NCBI GenBank assembly: GCA_947585065.1
Contig: CANPWX010000031.1
Coordinates: forward strand, 1 to 9,254
Length of the DNA: 9,254 nucleotides
Source: an uncultured Bacilli bacterium
Lineage (GTDB): Bacteria; Bacillota_I; Bacilli_A; RF39; UBA660
Direction of reading: 5' to 3'
In this document: positions 1-5,502 of the stretch, piece after piece
Numbering within the stretch: the stretch's first letter is position 1
How the letters are laid out: every line of letters begins with the position of its first letter
The notes under the pieces: generated by a model
What the model was told of the DNA's origin: nothing
The model's database searches: none
Seen by the model: the letters and a program-made list of their open reading frames with translations, nothing else
Program-made: the position numbers and the translations under genes

Positions 1-17
1 GATTTTCGTTTTAATTC

Positions 18-58
18 GTAATGCCAACATTACCTGTAATGAAGGCAAAACTTCATTA
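18..58. repeat. Tandem overlapping hairpins
   Basis: Seen directly: GTAATG (18-23) pairs with CATTAC (28-33) around a CCAA loop, and TAATGAAG (37-44) pairs perfectly with CTTCATTA (51-58) around GCAAAA. CATTA (28-32) can also pair with TAATG (37-41), so the two hairpins compete with a third fold. They lie just downstream of the minus-strand pseudogene ending at 63. No U-run follows on the minus strand, so this is not a typical intrinsic terminator. The role is unknown. Confidence 0.55.
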
Positions 59-62
59 AAAC

Positions 63-568
63 TCAAATCTTGTCAAGTCTAATTATGAATAATTCTATTC
101 CGGGTGCAAGTGGAACATAATTAGGTGGTTCTCCTTTAAAATTATATCTTTGAAACCAAGTATCTTCTAACTTTAAACTTCCTTTTATTTCATAAGCAAT
201 TAATATTCCTATAACCTTTTTGGCAGTTGTATAACTTTGCTTTGGTTTTAACTGTCCTCCATCAATTCTTGATAAATATTTGCATACTTTTATTAGTCCT
301 GCTTCATTTAAGGAAATATATGGTTCTATGTCAATAATATAATTTTGTAAATAAACAAGTAAATCTACTCGCATTGCTTTTTGACCAATTTTAGTTTTTT
401 TTTAAATATTTTTCTTCATAAACTTCTAACTCTCCTTGAACCCTTTGATATTCTAATCCAACATATTGAAAGAAAGATTTTAATAATAATGTTAAAAAAG
501 GAACATTACTGTACACCTCTTTAAATAAGGCATCAGATAGATTAAGTTGATTTAAATTTTTTTTTCAT
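63..568 (-). pseudogene. Unknown 167-aa gene broken by two A9 tracts
   Basis: I do not recognise this protein. The longest open part is a 103-residue frame (63-374, starting MRVDLLVYLQ). A second frame upstream (about 404-559) encodes NLNQLNLSDALFKEV and later YEEKYLKK. Removing one A from each of two A9 runs (plus-strand T9 at 395-403 and at 557-565) joins an ATG at 566-568, both frames and the stop at 63 into one ORF of exactly 168 codons including the stop. That exact fit supports a single original gene. The restored start has AGGAG at 577-581 with an 8-nt spacer. As it stands, the ATG gives only an 8-residue peptide. The protein looks soluble and helical, with no membrane segment or clear domain. 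It could be a decayed gene, a homopolymer sequencing artefact, or a gene rescued by polymerase slippage. The pseudogene call is moderate and the function is unknown. Confidence 0.6.
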
Positions 569-597
569 AAAAAAAACTCCTATTTCAAGGAGCTATA
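569..597 (-). terminator. Intrinsic terminator after the 641-1805 gene pair
   Basis: On the minus strand CTCCT (plus 588-592) pairs with AGGAG (plus 577-581) around a 6-nt loop, extended by a G-U and an A-U pair, and is followed directly by eight U (569-576). It ends the minus-strand pair at 641-1805. The 3' arm AGGAG is also the only Shine-Dalgarno candidate for the ATG at 566-568. Confidence 0.7.
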
Positions 598-640
598 TTA
601 ACATATTCATCGTACAAAATTTGTCGAAAAAAGAATAAAG

Positions 641-1066
641 TTATAGATATTTTTTAAATTCATCTAAATTACGATGTTCAAATTCTATTAAATTTTCAAT
701 CATTGGAATAATTTTTTTATCTTTCCCATCATAATGATTTTTTAATTCTTCTAATTGTACTAAACCTTTATTCGTTCCTTCCATCATCATTTTAGCGATA
801 TGAGAATCGGTTTTATCCATCATCATTTTCATATCTACCATCATATTGCTTTCCATTTGAACGAGTGGACCTAATTCTTTATCTTCCACATGATATTTTT
901 TACACATAGGTTTTAATGCATGTTTAATACTATCATATTGTTTCTTTTGTTTTAAAACAACTTCTAATAAATCATGAGATTTAATTTTACCTTTAATACT
1001 TTCTATTCCTACTACTCCCATCTCTACGTTTTGATGAAGTTTTATTATTGTTTCTCTTTCTTCCAT
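641..1066 (-). CDS. Methionine-rich helical protein, possibly ferritin-like
   Basis: A predicted all-alpha protein of 141 residues. The start at 1066 (MEERETIIKL) is chosen because GGTGA lies 5 nt upstream; the earlier in-frame ATG at 1078 has no Shine-Dalgarno. Heptad-like helices and scattered E, H and D residues (KLHQN near the start, EFEHRNLDEF near the end) resemble four-helix-bundle ferritin-like or DUF2383-type proteins, but that assignment is by eye and weak. The middle carries a methionine cluster with MMVDMKMMMDK followed by HIAKMMMEGT, which could suggest metal or redox chemistry; this is inference. There is no signal peptide or membrane segment. Its start lies inside the 3' end of the upstream membrane-protein gene, so the two are probably co-transcribed from the promoter at 1835-1863 and translationally coupled. 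A terminator follows at 569-597. Confidence 0.65.
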   Translation of the reverse strand: MEERETIIKLHQNVEMGVVGIESIKGKIKSHDLLEVVLKQKKQYDSIKHALKPMCKKYHVEDKELGPLVQMESNMMVDMKMMMDKTDSHIAKMMMEGTNKGLVQLEELKNHYDGKDKKIIPMIENLIEFEHRNLDEFKKYL

Positions 1067-1805
1067 TCTTATCACCATTAGTAGTATGAAAAGATTTTAA
1101 TTTTTTATTCTTATTTTTTTCGTTTAATTTTTTTTCGATATTTTCTTTTAAATTTAATAGTCTTTCATGGGTATTTTTTATATGAGGAAAAGACAATAGT
1201 AATCTTTTATAAAAATATCCTTTTTCAATTAATTTCTCACGTACTTTTTTAGATATAGCTTCTGTATTATCTCTTTCTGCTTTTTTAAATTCTTGTTTAA
1301 AACTTGCCATAATTCGAAAGGAAAGAATATTATCGATAAGAAATAATAGGCATAATAAAATTGCAAGAAGATAAATCATGGTGGTTGGAATAGACATTAA
1401 AATATTTTGAAAAAAAGGATTAATAAGATAAACAATAATGAGACCTAACAACCCAAAAGGAATCATAGTTTCTAAACAAATTCGTCCATTTAAATTAAAT
1501 CTTTTATCACTGTAATCCCACCATCTCGCATGAAATATTTTTTCTAATACATAGCTTGTTATATATTCTAAAAGAGAGCAAATAATAATTGCCATGCAAA
1601 ATAATAAAATAGGATCTTCTTTATAACGATTTAAAAGTAAAATAATAAGTAAACTTCCATATCCATAAATAGGACAATAAGGGCCGATTAAAAAACCACG
1701 ATTGATAAAGCGTTTTTGTTTCCAAAAGGAAAGACTTACTTCCATAAACCATCCTAAAAAAGAATACATTAAAAATAATAAGAAATAAATACAAATTATT
1801 TGCAT
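993..1805 (-). CDS. CmpB-like multi-pass membrane protein (putative ABC transporter type IV family)
   Basis: A 270-residue integral membrane protein. Hydrophobic segments lie at about residues 2-22, 48-58, 66-88, 111-133 and 142-163. The region MYSFLGWFMEVSL, then RGFLIGPYCPIYGYG (37-50), then FHARWWDYSDKRFNLNGRIC (91-110) is the conserved pattern I know from the PF06541 family, annotated as a putative ABC-transporter type IV or CmpB-like protein. Its biochemical role is not established. Residues about 165-270 are a highly charged cytoplasmic tail. The start ATG at 1803-1805 has AGGAGG (1813-1818) 7 nt upstream. The last 25 or so residues, rich in K, R, N and S, are encoded in DNA that also codes for the next gene in another frame, so the tail may be non-homologous read-on. 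The family assignment is fairly sure, the function is not. Confidence 0.8.
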   Translation of the reverse strand: MQIICIYFLLFLMYSFLGWFMEVSLSFWKQKRFINRGFLIGPYCPIYGYGSLLIILLLNRYKEDPILLFCMAIIICSLLEYITSYVLEKIFHARWWDYSDKRFNLNGRICLETMIPFGLLGLIIVYLINPFFQNILMSIPTTMIYLLAILLCLLFLIDNILSFRIMASFKQEFKKAERDNTEAISKKVREKLIEKGYFYKRLLLSFPHIKNTHERLLNLKENIEKKLNEKNKNKKLKSFHTTNGDKNGRKRNNNKTSSKRRDGSSRNRKY

Positions 1806-1834
1806 AATTTTACCTCCTACTTCAACTTAATAAT

Positions 1835-1863
1835 ATTGTAACAAAAGATGTTTCATTTTCCAA
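1835..1863 (-). promoter_or_regulatory. Sigma-A promoter for the 1805-641 gene pair
   Basis: On the minus strand TTGGAA (1858-1863) and TACAAT (1835-1840) are separated by 17 nt, a good match to vegetative -35 and -10 boxes. The start codon at 1805 lies about 30 nt further on, after AGGAGG. Confidence 0.7.
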
Positions 1864-1919
1864 TACTTGTTTTTTTAAAATAAAAAGTATAAAATATTTT
1901 TCATAAGGAGGAATCCATC

Positions 1920-2264
1920 ATGCAACACGAAATGAAACTACAACCAATTTATTTTGATTTTATTTTACATGGTACGAAAAGAATAGAACTTCGATTATAT
2001 GATGAAAAAAGAAGAAAAATTAAAATTGGCGACACGATTCGTTTTTTAAAAGAACCCGAGCTAACTGATTTCTTTGTTGGAAAAGTAGTTCATTTATACC
2101 ACTACTCTTCTTTTGATGAAATTTTAGATCAGTTTGATAGTTCTATTCTTGCAGATAAAACGATAACCAAAGAAAAATTAAAAAAAGATTTAGAGACCTT
2201 TTATCCAAAGGAAATGCAAAAACAATATGGAGTAGTTGGAATTCATTTGGAATTAATTCAATAA
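1920..2264 (+). CDS. ASCH domain protein
   Basis: A small soluble protein of 114 residues. The N-terminal half has the ASCH signature: LQPIYFDFILHGTKRIELRL (7-26) followed by DEKRRKIKIGDTIRF (28-42), in which G18-K20 and E23-R25 match the usual GxKxxExR motif and GD at 37-38 the turn before a beta strand. ASCH domains belong to the PUA-like fold and bind RNA or modified nucleotides; some, like E. coli YqfB, hydrolyse N4-acetylcytidine. I cannot tell which activity this one has. AAGGAGG (1905-1911) sits 8 nt before the ATG. The gene stands alone, divergent from the CmpB-like gene and convergent with the MGMT-like gene, with only 10 nt between the stop codons and no clear terminator hairpin. 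A weak TAAAAT (1890-1895) may be its -10 box. Confidence 0.85.
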   Translation: MQHEMKLQPIYFDFILHGTKRIELRLYDEKRRKIKIGDTIRFLKEPELTDFFVGKVVHLYHYSSFDEILDQFDSSILADKTITKEKLKKDLETFYPKEMQKQYGVVGIHLELIQ

Positions 2265-2274
2265 TTTTTAACTA

Positions 2275-2565
2275 TTACATTTGATATTTTTTTAAATCCA
2301 CTTTGTAATCTTTTACCACTATTCCTTCTTTTTCTAATTTTTCTTTTTGATGTTCTATGCCTCCAAAAGCAAAATGTTTGGATAGATTTCCTTTACTATC
2401 TACTACTTTATAGCAAGGATATTTTAATTCATCCGGATTATTATGGAGAATGTTTCCCACTACTCTTGAAAGCTCTTTTTTTCCTAAATACTCTGCCACT
2501 TGACCATAGGTGACTACTTTTCCTTTGGGAATAGTTCTTAAAAATTCATATACTTTTTCTTTCAT
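2275..2565 (-). CDS. MGMT-family DNA repair protein (DNA-binding domain only)
   Basis: A 96-residue protein covering only the C-terminal DNA-binding and active-site domain of O6-alkylguanine-DNA alkyltransferases. IPKGKVVTYGQVAEYLG (12-28) is the winged-helix start, and SRVVGNILHNNP (33-44) holds the arginine finger (R34). YPCYKVVDSKGNLS (49-62) is the active-site loop, with C51 kept, unlike alkyltransferase-like proteins where it is Trp. The usual PCHRV is PCYKV here, so the His and Arg next to the cysteine are Tyr and Lys. The HFAFGGIEHQKEKL stretch and the C-terminal VDLKKY are typical of the short Firmicute members. It probably acts on, or flags, alkylated guanine; true methyl transfer is uncertain. 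The start overlaps the end of the upstream regulator by 20 nt, with GAGG (2570-2573) 4 nt before the ATG, so translation is probably coupled. Confidence 0.85.
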   Translation of the reverse strand: MKEKVYEFLRTIPKGKVVTYGQVAEYLGKKELSRVVGNILHNNPDELKYPCYKVVDSKGNLSKHFAFGGIEHQKEKLEKEGIVVKDYKVDLKKYQM

Positions 2566-3478
2566 TATTCCTCACCATACATTTGTCTTTCGTTTCACTC
2601 CCTAACAATCTTCCATATTCAAATATGTACGATAGACTAAATAAGAATAATATTTCTACCACATGATAAAGCTCAAGCTCCACATTTAAATTCGAACTAA
2701 TTAATAATTGAAAAATTCCCTCACTAATATTACTCATTAGAATTAATAGAATCATTTTCCAAGCCATTTTCTTTATTAAACTCGCATTTTCTAAAGTAAA
2801 TGGTGTTTCTCCTTTATGAATATTATCAAATAAAGTTTCTAAATGTTTAAAGAGAATCGACATCAAAATAATGATGATTAATAAACTAGCAAAGCCAGTT
2901 TCAATAGAACCAATTATTTTAGTTTTACTATTATTTTCCAAAATAGATATTACTTTAGTATTTAAAAATTCTTTATCAGCATTTGCTAAAACAAAAGTGC
3001 CAATTTTTAAAACCACTTTATCGTTTTCTTCTAAAAGATTGATAGTATGATTTGGTAAATTTAAAGTTAAATGATGATCTTGTACAACAACTTTTTGAAT
3101 GAAATAAGGAGAAATAATTAAAATAAAACAAAGAAAAGGAACAGCAATATAGCAAAAAATTCTTCCTATTTTCGATATCACCGAAATGATTTTACTTAAA
3201 GCTTTCATTTTCTTTTGTTCCTCTTTTTTTAAACTTACAATTTTGGTTTTCACTTCATCTCCCAGTAATTCCATATCAACGATCCGATCATTTACTAAAT
3301 CATTGATTTTACAATGAAAAATTTTACACAATTCAAATAAATTATTCATCGTTGGATAGGCATCTCCAGTTTCCCATTTACTTACAGATTGCCTAGAAAC
3401 TCCCACCTTTTCTGCTAAATCTTCTTGTGATAGTTTTTTTAAATCTCTTATTTTTTTTAAATTATCTCCAAACTTCAT
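2546..3478 (-). CDS. XRE-family regulator with four-pass membrane domain (DUF2975-like)
   Basis: A 310-residue fusion. Residues 7-61 form a Cro/CI-type HTH, with LSQEDLAEKVGVSRQSVSKW (16-35) as the helix-turn-helix. A charged linker (70-95) leads to hydrophobic segments at about 106-127, 193-212, 236-258 and 272-290. A polar loop between the first two segments (about 128-192) is likely outside the cell. LFDNIHKGETPFTLENASLI (216-235) is the conserved cytoplasmic motif I associate with DUF2975 proteins. It is probably a membrane-anchored transcription regulator that senses an envelope or external signal; the signal is unknown. AGGAGG (3487-3492) is 8 nt before the start, and TATAAT lies at 3504-3509. 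A 13-bp palindrome just upstream may be its own operator. Its stop lies inside the MGMT-like gene, so the two form an operon. Confidence 0.8.
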   Translation of the reverse strand: MKFGDNLKKIRDLKKLSQEDLAEKVGVSRQSVSKWETGDAYPTMNNLFELCKIFHCKINDLVNDRIVDMELLGDEVKTKIVSLKKEEQKKMKALSKIISVISKIGRIFCYIAVPFLCFILIISPYFIQKVVVQDHHLTLNLPNHTINLLEENDKVVLKIGTFVLANADKEFLNTKVISILENNSKTKIIGSIETGFASLLIIIILMSILFKHLETLFDNIHKGETPFTLENASLIKKMAWKMILLILMSNISEGIFQLLISSNLNVELELYHVVEILFLFSLSYIFEYGRLLGSETKDKCMVRNNERKSI

Positions 3479-3503
3479 TTAGAGTACCTCCTTTTCAAAA
3501 TAA

Positions 3504-3546
3504 ATTATACAGGAAAAAGTAACTTTAAACTATCAACTTTTAGTTG
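3504..3546 (-). promoter_or_regulatory. Promoter and possible operator of the XRE-MGMT operon
   Basis: On the minus strand a perfect TATAAT (3504-3509) lies 25 nt before the start codon. The -35 at normal spacing (TAGTTT, 3527-3532) is poor, so the promoter may be activator-dependent or weak. Just upstream is CAACTTTTAGTTG (3534-3546), a palindrome of 5-bp arms around 3 nt. It is placed beside the -35 region, where a Cro/CI-type regulator could bind. The operator role is inference. Confidence 0.5.
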
Positions 3547-3575
3547 CGTTCAAAAAAATTTTATAATTAAGTTTT

Positions 3576-3761
3576 TCATTTCTTTTTTTCTAAATTTGAA
3601 TTATCTTCCTTCACTTTTTTCTCTCGTTGTTCTTTTGTTAGTTCTTCATCTGATATTACTATCGATGTTATAGACTGATTATTTTTAACCCAAAACTTGT
3701 CATGATTGGAAAAAGCTTTGTATCTTTCACATTTGCCAATATATTTCGTGTAAATTTTCAC
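3576..3761 (-). CDS. Doubtful small ORF, lysine-rich
   Basis: An unrecognised 61-residue frame with a GTG start and no ribosome binding site. The frame stays open upstream to a stop at about 3853-3855 without any good start codon, so this may be the tail of a decayed gene. The last third (ELTKEQREKKVKEDNSNLEK) is strongly charged and looks like a helical or coiled-coil protein tail. The region is otherwise empty between the XRE gene's promoter and the repressor pseudogene. Coding status is uncertain. Confidence 0.2.
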   Translation of the reverse strand: MKIYTKYIGKCERYKAFSNHDKFWVKNNQSITSIVISDEELTKEQREKKVKEDNSNLEKKK

Positions 3762-3768
3762 AAAATTG

Positions 3769-3813
3769 TTGTACTTTACACAAAAAGGTGTTAATATACA
3801 GACTAGAAAGGGG
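3769..3813 (+). promoter_or_regulatory. Relic promoter and RBS of the repressor pseudogene
   Basis: TTGTAC (3769-3774) and TAATAT (3792-3797) are 17 nt apart, followed by the Shine-Dalgarno AAAGGGG (3807-3813). The Shine-Dalgarno lies 6 nt before an ATA codon (3820-3822) at which the repressor reading frame begins. This suggests the original ATG mutated to ATA. Confidence 0.4.
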
Positions 3814-3819
3814 TAAATT

Positions 3820-4168
3820 ATAGCAGAGTATTTTAATACAAATTTAGAAATTTAAAAAATATTTTCAACAAAAACTGTCAGAAAAAATCGGAACAAAAAG
3901 ATCAACGTTTTTCAGATGAAAAATGGAGAAATAGATACTCCTTTAGAAATGGTAATGAAAAGATTTAAGATATGATAATGCTACTCCTATTTAAATTGAG
4001 TGGCAAAGAGTTTTATGTTTTAAAGATTAGCGTGGATTCGATGAAACCAAAGTACACGAGAAAGTCATAGTTATTTTTGAATATACCCTGGAATTGCTAG
4101 AGAAAAAAGAGCAAAAATATAGAAAAATTGATAAATGCTTAATAAATGATGATACTAAAAATACATGA
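3820..4168 (+). pseudogene. CI/LexA-like repressor pseudogene (XRE HTH plus S24 domain)
   Basis: No frame is open throughout, but pieces in order across all three frames rebuild a phage-type repressor. From 3820: (ATA)-AEYFNTNLE, then KYFQQKLSEKIGTKRSTFFR (3857-3916), the helix-turn-helix. A lost G in what was probably TGG at 3917-3918 precedes KNGEIDTPLEMVMK (3919-3960), the end of the XRE domain. After a gap, LSGKEFYVLKISVDSMKPKY (3996-4055) is the S24 peptidase strand with the nucleophile-type serine in DSM. EKVIVIFEYT (4058-4087) follows; the lysine-bearing part of the catalytic dyad is not recognisable, and the frame ends at TGA 4166-4168. In LexA/CI proteins these domains bind operators and self-cleave on DNA damage. 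This copy is dead from start-codon loss and at least three frameshifts. It lies directly upstream of the palindrome array and fic, as the regulator of a mobile element would. Confidence 0.8.
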
Positions 4169-4252
4169 CAAAATGTCAAGTATTAATTTAATTCAGACAA
4201 AAAAGTCAAAAATTGTCTGAATAATCATAAAGCATGACAAAATGTCAAATAT
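4164..4252. promoter_or_regulatory. Symmetric three-palindrome operator-like array upstream of fic
   Basis: Seen directly: two identical CATGACAAAATGTCAA copies begin at 4164 and 4233, each holding the palindrome TGACA-AAA-TGTCA (4166-4178 and 4235-4247). Exactly midway lies a third inverted repeat, ATTCAGACAA (4191-4200) and TTGTCTGAAT (4213-4222). All share GACA/TGTC half-sites. The centre of the middle repeat (4206.5) equals the midpoint of the outer centres (4172 and 4241), with 12 nt on each side. The second copy lies 24 nt before the fic start codon. The likely role is repressor binding and looping; the decayed upstream repressor is the obvious former partner. No clear promoter was picked out here. 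Confidence 0.65.
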
Positions 4253-4270
4253 AAGAAAGGATGGTAAAAA

Positions 4271-5398
4271 ATGGAGCAAGTTTTAAATAAATTACCCTTA
4301 AATATTAATTTAGAAACAACTAACATTTTTAAACAATTAAATAGAACAAGCCGTGCTTTAGCTGAATTAAAAGGTGTTGCTAAAACTATACCTAACCAAA
4401 ATGTACTTATTAATGCAATAATGATTAACGAAGCAAAAACTAGTTCTAGCATAGAAAATATTGTTACAACTCATGATGAAATATATAGAGCATTGGTAAA
4501 TCCTAGTAATACTACTCCAGAAGCAAAAGAAGTAGTAGATTATAGAAGTGCTATTTGGGAAGGATACAAATCTATAAAAGAAAATAAGTTAATAACAAAA
4601 AGTACAATAACAAAAATACAAGAAAAAATAGAACATAATAATGCTGGTTTTAGGAGAACTCCTGGAACAGTTATTAAAAATACAACTACAAACGAAATTA
4701 TATATACTCCACCTCAAACATATGATGAAATAATTGATTATTTAAATAATTTAGAAGTATATATCAATAGTATTGATGATGATATTGATCCATTAATTAA
4801 ATTAGCAATTATACATTATCAATTTGAATCCATACACCCTTTTTATGATGGTAATGGAAGAACTGGCCGAATATTAAATATATTATATTTAATATATATG
4901 GATTTATTAGAAACACCTATTTTATATTTAAGTAAATATATTATTAATAACAAAATGGAATATTATAAATTATTTCAAGAAACAAGAAAAACCCAAAATT
5001 TTGAAAATTGGATTTTATATTTATTAAAAGGTATTGAATATACTTCTAAAGAAACAATTCAAATGATTAATAAAATAAGTGAAGAAATGTTAAAAATGAA
5101 AAGAGAGTTGAAAAATAATGAATTAACTTCAAAAATATATTCAAAAGAATTGTTGGAAGCTTTATTTTATGAATTTGTTACAAAATCATCATATATAAAG
5201 GAAAAATTAGATATTTCAGAAAGAACCGCTTTAAGGTACCTTGATACATTAGTTAAAGAAGGTTTTCTTACATCTGAAAAAATTGGAAGAGAAAGATTTT
5301 ATAAAAATGATCGATTATTTAATATTATAAAAAATTTTGGTGATGATAAAACTTTTCATGAAAATAATAATATTGATATTGAAACTGTAGAAAAATAA
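4271..5398 (+). CDS. fic: Fic-family protein AMP-transferase, self-inhibited class II, with C-terminal winged helix
   Basis: A full-length protein of 375 residues. Residues 1-65 match the Fic N-terminal domain and hold the inhibitory motif S58-x3-E62-N63 (SSSIEN), whose glutamate blocks ATP in class II Fic proteins. The flap lies at about 141-148 (NEIIYTPP). The active site HPFYDGNGRTGR (189-200) is complete: H189, D193, the anion-binding glycines and both arginines. Residues about 285-350 look like a winged helix (DISERTALRYLDTLVKEGFL). This layout resembles Shewanella SoFic. It should transfer AMP from ATP to a Ser, Thr or Tyr of a target, or remove it; the target is unknown. AAAGGA lies about 9 nt before the ATG. 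It is the only intact gene between a dead repressor and a dead IS and integrase, so it is probably element cargo kept by selection. No separate antitoxin gene is seen; inhibition is built in. Confidence 0.92.
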   Translation: MEQVLNKLPLNINLETTNIFKQLNRTSRALAELKGVAKTIPNQNVLINAIMINEAKTSSSIENIVTTHDEIYRALVNPSNTTPEAKEVVDYRSAIWEGYKSIKENKLITKSTITKIQEKIEHNNAGFRRTPGTVIKNTTTNEIIYTPPQTYDEIIDYLNNLEVYINSIDDDIDPLIKLAIIHYQFESIHPFYDGNGRTGRILNILYLIYMDLLETPILYLSKYIINNKMEYYKLFQETRKTQNFENWILYLLKGIEYTSKETIQMINKISEEMLKMKRELKNNELTSKIYSKELLEALFYEFVTKSSYIKEKLDISERTALRYLDTLVKEGFLTSEKIGRERFYKNDRLFNIIKNFGDDKTFHENNNIDIETVEK

Positions 5399-5403
5399 GA
5401 ATT

Positions 5404-5429
5404 CACGTCTAAAAAGGCGTGTTTTTTTT
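5404..5429 (+). terminator. Terminator after fic, or IS200 end hairpin
   Basis: CACGTC (5404-5409) pairs with GGCGTG (5416-5421, one G-U pair) around TAAAAA, followed by eight T (5422-5429). It begins 6 nt after the fic stop and is a standard intrinsic terminator for fic. IS200/IS605 elements also have subterminal hairpins, and IS remnants follow directly, so it may have arrived with the IS. Confidence 0.75.
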
Positions 5430-5502
5430 CAAGGCCTATAAGGCCAGTTACTGACAACCTCCATATGGTGTTTTTTTAGTCTGCCAATTGCCTTTGACTT
5501 CC

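Noticed and set aside
4164..4252. Replication origin or iterons
   Set aside because: Only two exact copies plus one related palindrome are present and there is no Rep gene; a position directly upstream of fic fits operators better.
4164..4252. CRISPR array
   Set aside because: There are too few repeats, each is a short palindrome, the spacing is filled by a third palindrome, and no cas genes are present.
4225..4452. Minus-strand 75-codon frame over the fic start
   Set aside because: It overlaps the operator-like array and a clear Fic coding region, and no ribosome binding site is seen.
4271..5398. Fic with a separate antitoxin partner (FicT-FicA style)
   Set aside because: The inhibitory S-x3-E-N motif is inside Fic itself, and no small partner gene precedes it; the upstream sequence is a dead repressor.
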